From NCBI RefSeq assembly GCF_964204645.1, contig NC_134030.1:20465110-20529109 (forward strand): 64,000 nucleotides of DNA, written 5' to 3'. Source of the stretch: Tubulanus polymorphus (lineage: Eukaryota; Nemertea; Palaeonemertea; Tubulaniformes; Tubulanidae). Of the stretch, positions 10,693-29,321 are shown in pieces (position 1 is the stretch's first letter; every line of letters starts with the position of its first letter). A program made the position numbers and the translations under genes. The notes below the pieces were generated by a model. It had not been told where the DNA came from. It searched no databases and was given only the letters and a program-made list of their open reading frames with translations.

Positions 10693-10936
10693 AACTCTGA
10701 AATCAATTTATTCGAGATACGTCGGTTAGTGAAAACAGCGACATGTCCTGACTAAGAGACGACACAACTGTGATCCGGGTCGACTAAGAGACGACACAAC
10801 TGTGATCCGGGTCGACTAACTTACGACACAACTGTGATCCAGGTCGCGACTAAATAATCACTGTGAGTATTGATAGCCTTAACCATGTCGCTGTTTTCAC
10901 TAACCGACGTATCTCGAATAAATTGATTTTTGAGTT
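10693..10936. repeat. 53-bp inverted repeat enclosing a tandem repeat
   Basis: 10693-10745 and 10884-10936 are reverse complements with about two mismatches (CGAGATACGTCGGTTAGTGA in the left arm). The interior holds about three copies of a 32-base unit containing GACACAACTGTGATCCGGGT. Diverged pieces of the arm (CACTAACCAACGT) reappear at about 11066-11150. It looks like a small foldback element. Confidence 0.85.
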
Positions 10937-11132
10937 TAAACCATTAAAAAGATGGGGGAAGTGCATACTTTATCTATACCAAAAAATAGGATTCTACCTC
11001 TTTTGGTTTCTGACCTATATAGAACCCTGCATGGCGTATCTCATATTTATGGCAAAATCATTTTTTCACTAACCAACGTAAGTTTAGATACGCCACTTAG
11101 TGAAACAGAAATATATAAAATCACGATCATAA

Positions 11133-12120
11133 TCATTTTTCACTAAGAGATGTATCATCTGTGGCATCTGTGGGTGCAGGCATCTCACATATTGCCGCAA
11201 TCTTCGACTGGTCTGCCTTGACGCCAAAACGTGTGATCATTGTGGTTAGCAGACTCGATTCTTGTTCGAGACGAAAATGCCAAAAAACTTCTTTCACATC
11301 TAGCTTACTGATTACCTTCGCATTCTGTAACATGGGTAGGACAACATCTACCGTCGTTAGCTTGTAATGTTCGCGTTGTAACGCATCGTTTAGCGGCTTC
11401 GGATCATTACATATGCGGAGGTTACCGTTCGGTTTACGGACCACTGCCATCTGGCTGACCCATTGGGTTGGTTCGGTAACGGGAACCAGCACACCGCGGT
11501 CAACGAATCGCTCTAGTTCATTCTTTACATCGGCATGTAGGGCTAACGGTATCTTCCTACACAAGAGCTGTCGCGGGCAAACATCAGGATCTACAAACAG
11601 GTGGGCTATGCCAAGATCACCCAGTGGTTCGGGCTCTGCTTTCACTGCAGAAATGAAGTGATCATTATTCACAGTTATTAAATTCATGTCTTTTATCGTT
11701 TTGAGACCAAGTAGACATAAAAACTTGTTCGGCACGACGGTAGATCGGACTCGATGTTTCTCGTTTCCTTCTTTTCGCAGCATGTACAGCTCACGGTTTG
11801 GAAACCATCTGGTTCATTCTGATTCAGTTAACTTTAACCCCATTTCCGGATTGATCATGCGCATCGCAGATTTCTCTCTCATGAGATAACGATTGTGCAT
11901 ATGCTCGGCATATGTCGACCGCTTTCTTTAGGTCCAGCTTGTCCTCTCGCAGGAGACGTTCTTGCAGTTTTATTGGGGCGGTGAAAACGATCTTATCTCT
12001 AATCATTCGATCTTTCTCCTTAAAATTACACGAATCGGCTCGAGTGAGAAAAACATCGAATGGTTCCGGCCATGTAATTGAACAGAAACGATGAGTCATC
12101 AGCACCTCATTCTGTTGCAA
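11133..12120 (-). pseudogene. Ty3/gypsy LTR retrotransposon relic (gag fragment, protease-RT fragment)
   Basis: Reading on the minus strand, 12120-11824 gives a gag-like segment (KEKDRMIRDKIVF, LQERLLREDKLDLKKAVDIC). 11783-11133 gives a pol segment with the RT entry blocks (DRGVLVPVTEPTQWVSQMAV, RKPNGNLRICNDPKPLN, SKLDVKEVFWHFRLEQES), then jumps to VKADQSKIAAICEMPAPTDA, which normally lies well downstream. The catalytic YxDD region of RT is therefore deleted internally. Capsid N-terminus, RNase H, integrase and LTRs are not seen. This is a dead fragment of an endogenous retroelement. Confidence 0.85.
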
Positions 12121-13010
12121 TATTTCTCTAATGTGCTCAGGACAACACTTGATTTTAACTCATCCCCTTCGTTTTCCCATTCATATATCTCGATGACCTG
12201 CGGTCCAGCACTGCAGAATTATGGCAGTCTGTCTCGCAGGTGGCTTCTCTTCGGCACCACTCGCTTGCAAATAAATTTCTAACCTTCGTTTCCTCTTTCG
12301 AAAATCGAAAAGGCGGTGTATATAAAATTGTGTATACATAGGATAACAATGAAAAAAGTATACCATAATAAAACGCAATTCAGTTTCAACTTCTTTTCAC
12401 CGTGCAAAGTGTCTTGTTATGTTATCTTATGTTTTTGCGACAAGTACGTAAGTGGGGAGCCATCTCAATCCCGCGCAAATTACCATGTGCTCAACAGGCT
12501 GACAGCACCAACTACTGACGCATTTTCGCCATCTGTTGTTTAGAAAGCTAACTATCTTGTCTTACATGCGTTTCCATACTGTTTGCTGTGTACGCGTTCG
12601 AGTTATAAATCAATAGGTGCATGACGTTTCTACAACGTCATACGCACAGCAAGTGTCACTCATATGACGTTTCCAAAACGTCACACGTAGCGAAAGGGTT
12701 AACTGTTATTGAAGTTTTCCCGGGTATATGTTGATGTAGAAGTCCACTTTATTGATTTTCCAGCGTGATGACTAGAATAAAAGGAAGCACATTTCGAAAC
12801 GCAAATTATCCAGATGAGAGTTTGGTCCTGGTATCCGAAATTTAGTTAAACGACATCGGCGGTGCAGCTCCGATGAGGATGGGTTTCTCCGTCAGGGGCG
12901 CAGTAAGTCAGTGGATGGGTCGCGATCAAACGGACAGTGCTAGGAAATAACCAATACCTAGGTCAATAAATAACCTGGAGGTGATATTTTCATATCATAA
13001 ATTGTTTACT
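12121..13010. other. Intergenic, no gene seen
   Basis: It may include more decayed retroelement next to the gag fragment. Two related stretches at 12618-12690 (TGACGTTTCTACAACGTCAT and TGACGTTTCCAAAACGTCAC) form short palindromes containing CGT/ACG boxes. Nothing else stands out. Confidence 0.5.
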
Positions 13011-13181
13011 TTTATAATCGGTTTTACTAATGATCATCCAAATCTTCCTTATCAATTCCGCCAGAACGATGCGGGACCATTATATCTCACAAAGGATCAT
13101 TTTACTCAGAACCAGGTACGGCAAGGGACTGATCGGTACTAACCTGCACAGTTCTACTGAATCAAAATTTAAAATCAGAGA
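13011..13181 (+). promoter_or_regulatory. 5' flank of gene A, conserved with gene B
   Basis: The 170 bases before the ATG align with 45345-45510 upstream of gene B (shared ATCCAAATCTTCC, TATCAATT, GGGACTGATC-like and AAAATCAGAG/AAAATCTGAG blocks). This is probably the 5' UTR and proximal promoter. No TATA box could be placed with confidence. Confidence 0.5.
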
Positions 13182-13275
13182 ATGATGAGGAACTGGTCTG
13201 TACTGATCTGCATCGTGTTACTGCAACTGGGAAACGTACACAATGCAGAATTGTCTGGAGTGAAGGGAAAGAGAA
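13182..13275 (+). CDS. Gene A exon 1: signal peptide
   Basis: ATG aligned with the ATG of gene B; 94 bases ending AAGAGAA before gtaagt, phase 1. It reads MMRNWSVLICIVLLQLGNVH then NAELSG, a typical n-, h- and c-region with likely cleavage after HNA. A second in-frame ATG follows at once, so the exact start is uncertain by one codon. Confidence 0.85.
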
Positions 13276-13867
13276 GTAAGTTACTCAAACTCGAAAAGAT
13301 CTAAAAGACGTATTTTTCGTATTTTTTCGATTCTAGTTTCTTTTCTGAGTCCTCACACTCACAATTAACGCTAGGTTTCATCGACAGATTTGCAACGGGA
13401 TTGTTACCTTTACTTGCGGTCTTACAGAATTTATACAGTTAAATGCATTATAAGATGTTGAAAGTTTTACAGAGCTGATGAATAAACAGAATATAGTCAT
13501 TATGTCATAAGGAAAGTTTTGAGGCGATAGTTAGCTTCTACAAGAATGCCTTAGAAGAGAAAGAAAATATGAAAGATAAAATCTGAAAAAGAAAGGAAAG
13601 AACGACGTGACACCTATCATATGACGTTTTTCTGACAATGAAGTATTTGCGTTCCTTATCTATCTAATTATTCTTCCGCGATGAATTTATTTCAACTGTC
13701 CCTGGAGATTTTGAATGGTTTAACCTAGAAGACTGTCAAGCTGATTTTTAGAATGATTTTCATTCTTCACGATAGGTAAAACACAATATCCGTGTTGACG
13801 CGATGAGGAGAGAATCCCACAATGATAATAAAAAGTCCGAAAATGAAACTTCGAGATAGTAGTTTAT

Positions 13868-13910
13868 TCAACGTTTCGACTATATCCTAATAGTCATCTT
13901 CAGGAATCAT
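13868..13910 (-). ncRNA. Degenerate hammerhead-ribozyme-like core in gene A intron 1
   Basis: On the minus strand CCTGAAGA, then a stem TGACTATTAGGATATAGTC, then GAAAC. The conserved CUGAUGA box is changed to CUGAAGA, so catalysis is doubtful. With the nearby block CACAATATCCGTG...AATCCCACAAT it matches the end region of the Penelope-like element at 22365-22500, so it is a PLE-end relic. Confidence 0.5.
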
Positions 13911-14013
13911 TCTTCGTTTCAAAATAAAGAATCGACCAAATAATTTCTAAGACTCTTCAAGTGATATATAAAGAATTACAAATGTGGTGTTAGAAATAGG
14001 CAAAAGTTCCTTA

Positions 14014-14373
14014 AGCCTAGCGCACATCGACACTGCGATTGGAGACAACTAGTTGCAAGGCAGTTTTCGGCGCATGACAGAAACTGGCTGGATACGATCA
14101 GTTGCTTGAATGTGTCGATGTGAGCGACCTTACGATTGATAAGCGTCGATCTATCTCCAGTTCCAGCCGCAGTTGCCCATGTTTTACTTTTGAGCAACTG
14201 GTTGTACTCAATCGCAGTCATATCCGTCGATGTGCGCGCTCTGGATCACGACGATCGACACGCGCCATGCAGTTGCTGCAACTGACCGGTTGTAACTAGA
14301 TTTTGATGTGCGCGGGGTAATCGTTCGGTAGCAACTAGTTGTCTCCAATCGCAGTGTCGATGTGCGCTAGGCT
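14014..14373. mobile_element. 360-bp MITE with about 44-bp perfect terminal inverted repeats
   Basis: The ends start AGCCTAGCGCACATCGACAC and run in matched fashion for about 44 bases to ACTAGTTGC. TTA at 14011-14013 and 14374-14376 is the likely target duplication. A 3-bp TTA/TAA duplication fits the PIF/Harbinger group; a TTAA reading is possible if one base was gained on the right. It lies inside gene A intron 1. No coding capacity. Confidence 0.85.
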
Positions 14374-14487
14374 TTAAATCTCGTTGATGCGCAATGTAAA
14401 CATTACTTGGAAATGTATAGAGAATCCCACACTAATAAAACGAAAAGACGAATGTTTGAAAAGTTTCCTTCGAGCTGATTTATTGAT

Positions 14488-14530
14488 GCGACGTTTCGTC
14501 TATAACCTAATAACCATCTTCATATAGCCA
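14488..14530 (-). ncRNA. Second degenerate hammerhead-like core
   Basis: On the minus strand TGAAGA, stem GGTTATTAGGTTATAGACG, then GAAACG, preceded on the plus strand by AGAATCCCACA at about 14421. Same design as 13868-13910, so the two may be the ends of one PLE-type relic interrupted by the MITE. Confidence 0.45.
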
Positions 14531-14612
14531 TATCGTTACAACACGGAATAGTGCGTCACCTGCGGTTCTCATTTCATCTTCATTATTCATACGTGTATTT
14601 AATACGTTTCAG

Positions 14613-14950
14613 CATTACCCAGGTACATTGATGTTGTATCTGAAATCAGTGGACAGCCCGACAAGAAAAAACAAGGGCAGACGATGTTTATTCTTGTAGA
14701 ACACAGGGGTCTGGATCGACCGTACCTACGTTGACGTTTGAACAGAAGAGACGCGGTTCGGATTCGTGGGGACCAGTTCTTGGTGGCATACGACCTACAG
14801 TTGTCAAACGGAACGGACTTGTTTACGCTAAGTTAGAATTCAAGGCCGATTCCAAACTTCACAATGGAACGGTTTTTAGATGTCTTGTCAAGGAAAATCC
14901 TATAGATCCTGAACCTGTTGAGTTTGATCCGATTGAAGTTCTTGGTATCG
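14613..14950 (+). pseudogene. Gene A exon 2: V-like Ig domain with 1-base deletion
   Basis: It follows a TTTCAG acceptor and ends ...GGTATCG before gtaagt. In the downstream frame it reads DDVYSCRTQGSGSTV (first Ig Cys), LTFEQKRRGSDSWGPV and NGTVFRCLVKENP (second Ig Cys), the same pattern as B and D'. The upstream part is in another frame, with the shift between CAG and GATG at about 14680. A phase 1-1 exon is typical of the Ig superfamily. Confidence 0.85.
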
Positions 14951-15264
14951 GTAAGTACCGATCAAAATGCGCAAATGTAGGTAAAAATTCCATATGATAA
15001 AAATTCCAATGGTGAACAAAAACACGCAAAAAATTTACAACAAAATTTGGCAATGCTACGTTGATTATATGGACAACTTTGATTATTTGATTTCACAATG
15101 TCTGTAACTGTATTACCCTATAAACTCCCCATGAGTGTTTTTGAGAGAGTTAATTTATCCATCATATCCTCTGTAAGATGAAATATAACATTTTCTACAT
15201 GTCAACAAACTTATCAAACCAAAACACGCTGAAAGTTAATTCTGCTGGTTACACTTTGTTTCAG

Positions 15265-15290
15265 ATTATTCAACTTTGAACCCCTCATCG
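15265..15290 (+). CDS. Gene A exon 3: 26-base linker microexon
   Basis: TTTCAG precedes it and gtgagt follows. It codes DYSTLNPSS and converts phase 1 to phase 0. The 26-base length is identical in gene B (DHSTLNPSL at 49464-49489), which supports it as a real exon. Confidence 0.75.
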
Positions 15291-15299
15291 GTGAGTATC

Positions 15300-15640
15300 T
15301 AGATATAAGCCTGAGTCAAATTATAACCACATAACTGTGGAACTGTGTCCACTGTCAAAATTAAACCCACACACTGTGGAACTAGATCCTAAGTCAGACA
15401 TAACTGTAAGACTGGAGTCACAGATTCATATTAAACCGACACAACTGTGGGACTGGATCCAGAGTAATTAAACCAACACAACTGTGGAACTGGATCCACA
15501 GTCAAACAAATCCCACACAACTGTGGAACTGAATTCAGAGTCAAATTAAAGTCCACACTGTGGAACTGGGTTCAGAGACATATTAAACCCACACAACTGT
15601 GGATCTGAGTTCGGTATCGAATAATGCACAATAGTTGTTC
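15300..15640. repeat. Intronic tandem repeat, about 38-bp unit
   Basis: Diverged units built on CACAACTGTGGAACTGGATC plus AGAGTCAAATTAAACC fill gene A intron 3. The same family fills the matching intron of gene B (49500-49700), and a related core occurs at 10770-10850. The repeat therefore predates the duplication. Confidence 0.85.
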
Positions 15641-15715
15641 TTACTCAAACTGAATTAATGATTAGTAAAGTCAATTTAAAATCGTAATAATTCTCAGATT
15701 TTTGTTCATGTTTAG

Positions 15716-16017
15716 ATGAAATACATCAATCCGACTACATTGAGTCCCAGTTATTGGGTTGCACCTGAACAGACCACTACTGATCGGACCACAACTGATC
15801 AGACTCGAACTGATCGGCCTACAACTGATCGATCTACAACTGATCGACCTACAACTGATAAGACTGCAACTGACCAGACCACAGCTGATCGGACCACAAC
15901 TGACCGGGCCCCATCTGATCGGAACACAACTGACCGGACCAATGTAATACTGTACATCACCAGCGGAGTTACTGGGTGCATTTTAATCATTATAATCGCT
16001 GAATTCATCATGCGCAG
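15716..16017 (+). CDS. Gene A exon 4: TTD-repeat stalk and transmembrane helix
   Basis: It enters in phase 0 (MKYINPTTLSPSYWVAPEQ) and runs through about 12 five-residue repeats of TTTDR/TTTDQ type (15-base DNA unit, 15776-15945), likely an O-glycosylated stalk. It then crosses the membrane as VILYITSGVTGCILIIIIAE, followed by FIMRR. A Glu sits near the inner end of the helix. The exon ends ATGCGCAG before gtatgc in phase 2. Stalk repeat number differs from gene B, as expected from a coding minisatellite. Confidence 0.85.
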
Positions 16018-17530
16018 GTATGCAATCATTCTGTTATACAAGATTCCCCAGTGTGATGATCTATCACTTTTCACTCTCCAAATCTTGTCGTTATCCATTG
16101 AGTCCCATTTACCATCGTCTTAAGATGTCCAGAGATTTGATACATAATGTACTTGTGCTAACGCGCATCCCCTTAATATGACATACAATTAGCAGTAATT
16201 TCATACAGCAATGTAAATTTCCAAAAACGTCTTAACTCATTTTGGTTCTAACAATGTAAGAGCAGTCTTAACCTATGAATTGGTGAAAGCATCAAACCTA
16301 CCTGTTTCGATTACTTACTGCCTCCATCTTAATTGAGGGTTTCTTCCAAATCATGGCTTAGAAATCTAGTGCCTGGGATGTGTGATAAGTTATATCTTCG
16401 ATGATGGATTATGAAACTACTATTTTTGACGTTGTTTTTTTTCAATGACAAATTATGAATATCTATGTTAAAACTATGTCGTGATACTAAAATCCTTATA
16501 TGATCCTTTATTGAGTATAATATGATCTAAGCTACAATGATCCTGTATCCTGATCCTGCGAATCATCGTCCAATATAATATTTACGTCTACGTATGATTT
16601 TTATTTGAATTTCTTGGATGAAGAAATTACTTTCAAACGATTTTGCTATAGGGCCTATAATTTATGAAATGAATCTACCCAAGATCGGCACGATCGAAAT
16701 CTAGATGGCCGACTGGAGGCCAGTATTTTTCAGCAAAATCAACTTTTGCATACTTTTTGAGTTTTCAAAGACGCTTTGATCAGGAAACAAGATGGTTTGT
16801 CATGAAATCAAAATTTGAAATGGGTTTGGGTTGAAGTATCTAGCATCAAATATTTATCTATCAACAGGTTTTAACTAAATTGTTGAAATTTGATAATTGT
16901 TAGCATTCATTGCACACATTCCCTCATGGGGAATTAGGTTCTTACCACCAACGGAGTTAAATAACTCTACACATTTTGTTATCACAAGCAATAGCAACGT
17001 TTTCTATTATTGCTGCTTCACGCGTAGGCCTACGCTCACCAAGAGGCGTTTAAATTGTCGAGTAACATATAATTTTCCATGATTGCGATTGGTATTTGAA
17101 TTTCGTAACTGCATTTAATTGGACTGCTGTAGTTTTTTGCATAATGATTGTGGTGACTTTCAAACAATTGGTTTTTGTATGTGTTGTTGACCAGGGGGCT
17201 TTATATGATCAAGCAGGAGACGAGTGTCGTTACTATAATCTGTAAACTGGAAAGATGCCAGACTAAGGATGAGAGATGAGCGACCTACGAACTATTGTTG
17301 AATTGTTTGGTTTAGCTATTGCGCAATATTGCTCTAACTTGGAATCGTAAACAAGATGCGGGCCTAAATTATTTCAAAAACTACATTAGCGACGATATCA
17401 AGATCTAGGTTTCACTTATTAAGAGTTAATTTGGCCATGTTGAATTATAACATGATATATCTGCATCGAAATATGATCTCAGTTCACTTTTCGGTGGAAT
17501 ATTCTATCCCGAATGAATTACCCATTTCAG
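16018..17530 (+). other. Gene A intron 4
   Basis: A segment at 16665-16790 is shared with gene B intron 4, but the B copy of the central part lies in the opposite orientation (see 50170-50340). No other feature recognised. Confidence 0.6.
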
Positions 17531-17945
17531 ATGCAATCGACCGTCCGGTGAAGGTCATGTGGATACTCCAACACCACAGCAACAGGTTGATGATACAACA
17601 TGCGAGATGTTAAGTATCTACGAAGAGCTTGATGATGACAGTGATTCCGATAATGTTTCAAATCCAGTCAGAAATATTAAAACTGGATTATTACATAACA
17701 TACCAATTCACAAGGACATCGAAGCCGGGGCAGATACAACTGCATATATGGATATGGAAGCCGCGAAGGGCATAAATACAACTCCTTATATGGATATGGA
17801 AGCCGCGAAGGGCATAGATACAACTCCTTACATGGATATGGAAGCCGTGAAGGGCATAGATACAACTCCTTACATGAATATGGAAGCCGCGAAGGGTATA
17901 GATACAACTCCTTACATTGATATGGAAGCCGAGAAGAAAGAATAA
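17531..17945 (+). CDS. Gene A exon 5: cytoplasmic tail with YEEL and five YxxM repeats
   Basis: TTTCAG then A|TGC completes MRR-C-NRPSGEGHVDTPT. Motifs in order: SIYEEL (fits the ITIM consensus S/I/V/L-x-Y-x-x-L), an acidic stretch DDDSDSDNV, then a 14-residue repeat GIDTTPYMDMEAAK in five copies bearing YMDM three times, YMNM once and YIDM once, ending EAEKKE and TAA at 17943-17945. YxxM is the PI3K p85 SH2 consensus, and YMNM also binds Grb2 in CD28; use of these partners here is inferred. The stop is supplied at the edge of a LINE insertion. Confidence 0.85.
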
Positions 17946-18253
17946 CTGTAAGAGTAAAACAAGAATCAAAAAACAGAATCATAACCAAATTATACTGCCC
18001 ACTCTCCTCCTCTATTCAAAAAGTTAAACATTCTCAAAATAAACATTCTCAAAATAGACATTCTCATATAAAAACCACCCTATTCATCCATCAAATTCTA
18101 CTATCATTACCACATTATGTTTAAAAACATGTTCGCCATTGAAAACCACTATCGAAACATACAAAAACATTCTCAACATGATCACACACATTGTCTACCT
18201 GTAAACCATTATTACGTTATGCTTTTCTTTGAAATAAATTGAAATTGAAATTG
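17946..18253 (+). mobile_element. 5'-truncated LINE 3' end inserted in the gene A tail exon
   Basis: After the stop codon the sequence matches the 3' part of the larger LINE fragment behind gene B (52532-53054) and ends in the tail GAAATAAATTGAAATTGAAA. Exon-like sequence resumes after it. AAAGA on both sides may be the target duplication. Presence behind both A and B dates the insertion before the gene duplication. Confidence 0.7.
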
Positions 18254-18332
18254 AAAGATGCTACTATATACATGAATACGGAATCAAGGAATTGCAATGA
18301 ATGATGCATTCATGGCGGAAGCGGAGAAGGCG
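18254..18332 (+). pseudogene. Severed 3' end of the gene A tail exon
   Basis: Read in frame across the insertion point it gives KKDATIYMNTESRNC, then (after a shift) AFMAEAEKA, in the style of the tail repeats, and ends AAGGCG before gtgagt, a good splice donor. The gene B counterpart (53055-53127) keeps YMTEADKA before the same donor. The ancestral gene evidently had a longer tail and at least one more exon. Confidence 0.6.
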
Positions 18333-18500
18333 GTGAGTTCATAGAAAGATGATATTGAACTTTAAATCTTGCGATCTTGTGGAAATTTGATTTGCTATAA
18401 GAATATATAATCAAAGTATTTCATTATTCATAACATGTGATTGATTTATCTAAAATGCATTTTTGTCATAAGGAAATGTGTTTTAAACCAAGAAAATAAT

Positions 18501-18551
18501 TACCACCATAGTGCCTCAACACCGCTGTGGTGTTGAGGCACTATGGTGGTA
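18501..18551. repeat. Perfect 23-bp-arm palindrome
   Basis: TACCACCATAGTGCCTCAAC at 18501 begins an arm of 23 bases repeated in reverse complement at 18529-18551 around a 5-base loop GCTGT. It would form a strong hairpin. The origin is unknown, possibly a transposon end-to-end relic. Confidence 0.85.
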
Positions 18552-18559
18552 TTCCCGTT

Positions 18560-19537
18560 ATTCAACACACTAGGGTGGAATTTTTTAAATTTTCCAATAG
18601 AAATTCAAGTAAAATTGAAAGTAGTTACATTTTAGGCCCACCTGATTCTACACGAAGAGACCCATTCTCGGAAAATGTACCGTATTGCATACAAAAAACC
18701 TCAACGATAAGCCTAGTAAATGGACTAGTTATGTCCAATCGATTTTTGAAAACTGCGGTTTAGGTTACATCCGGTATGAACAAAAATGTTCCCAACGTTA
18801 ATTATTTAATGGAATCAATGAAACTTAGATTGCAAGATCAATTTAGACAAGATTGGCGTCAAAACTTAGAGAAATCGTCAAAGCTAGATATTTATAACTG
18901 TAAAACCAGAATGGGGTATGGAAACATGCTTACTCTCACTTACTCCTAATCTGAGAATGACAGGGATAAAATTCCGATGCTCGAACCATGCAACGGTGAA
19001 TCGGTAACTTTTCGGGTTTTGAGTTTTCATTTTGTGTTCTCAGAGGTTTGAGAAAGCTGTCAACGTTTCATGTACTAGTTTTATAATTTTGAAATCACGT
19101 GAAGATATTGCAACATGGTTGATGGGGAAATATTAAATTACTGGCATACTCAGTGAGTATTTCATACTATTTGCAGTGTTGATTTTAGTAGATTATGGTA
19201 TAATAACATAAGAGAATATTCCGTAGTATAAGAGTATAACATAAATCAGTGAGGTAATTCCATTAAATTAAGGCGAAATATTATGATGCAAGATAAAGGT
19301 CAACTTTTTGTATTGCGCAATCTAGCAATAGCTCAGATATTATAAGTTTGTATTATCTGTTTACAGATTTGAATCGTCTAAAATCCGTTGAATAAAGAAA
19401 CATCAATATGATATCCGGAGTTTGTTATTTGTCGGACGTATTCAAAAGCCACCACTTGAAACCCCATCGAGCCAGTCGGTGCATCGGCCGTATACCGCAA
19501 ACTGCTTACAATGTACAACAGCAGTTCTTTGACTTAT
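18560..19537. other. Intergenic between genes A and D, no gene seen
   Basis: AT-rich sequence without recognisable ORF content. It is the convergent 3' space of genes A (+) and D (-). Confidence 0.5.
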
Positions 19538-28893
<9,356 letters not shown>

Positions 28894-29233
28894 GTCCCCC
28901 ATTAGACATAACAGATTTAGGAAATCGCAGGTAATAATAACAGAAGACACCAGTCGTATGAATTCGAATCTCGTTATATAAGCATAGGCCTCACCATATG
29001 ATAGTCATCGGGTAAATGTTTATCTTCAAACGTTTTAATGCAATCAATTAGTTCAAATTTCTCGATTGAACCGGACAGACAGGCAAGTTAAAAATTTATC
29101 TAATAACAAACAACTAAACATTAAGATAGATAGATATACAACTCGTCATCGCGCATGTCAGAAGCTAGTCAGTCGCGCTGGCTGTCACGGCCTGGTCGTG
29201 TAGTGTACTAAAACGATAGAATGCAAGGATAGA
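28894..29233. promoter_or_regulatory. Divergent promoter region between genes D and C
   Basis: The ATGs of D (-) and C (+) are 340 bp apart. The D-proximal half is conserved upstream of D' (CATAGGCCTCACCATATGAT, GAATTCGAATCTCGTTATAT). In unit 2 the two starts are 6.3 kb apart because repeats inserted between them. No individual binding site was assigned. Confidence 0.55.
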
Positions 29234-29321
29234 ATGGCCTTCAACCATTTCGTATATACCTGGACAGTCTTACTGCTGGTGATTCACGACACACGAGCGT
29301 CTCAAAAAAGTATTATTTCAG
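29234..29321 (+). CDS. Gene C exon 1: signal peptide
   Basis: ATG then AFNHFVYTWTVLLLVIHDTR and ASQKSIIS, ending before gtaggt in phase 1. The same 88-base exon recurs at 62918-63005. Confidence 0.85.

Larger units (their letters stand above)
13182..17945 (+). pseudogene. Gene A: single-Ig transmembrane receptor with tandem YxxM tail (one frameshift)
   Basis: Five exons (13182-13275, 14613-14950, 15265-15290, 15716-16017, 17531-17945) with GT/AG borders and matching phases (1, 1, 0, 2). The predicted product is a signal peptide, a V-like Ig domain, a Thr/Asp stalk, one membrane helix and a Tyr-rich tail, about 391 residues if the one missing base is allowed for. The Ig exon has 338 bases where paralogue B has 339; the deletion is near 14681, before the first Ig cysteine, and leads to TGA at 14731-14733. 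Either A is a fresh pseudogene, or the reading or assembly has a one-base error. All other exons are open and well kept, including the tail repeats, so loss is recent if real. The neighbour on its 3' side is gene D on the opposite strand. Confidence 0.8.
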
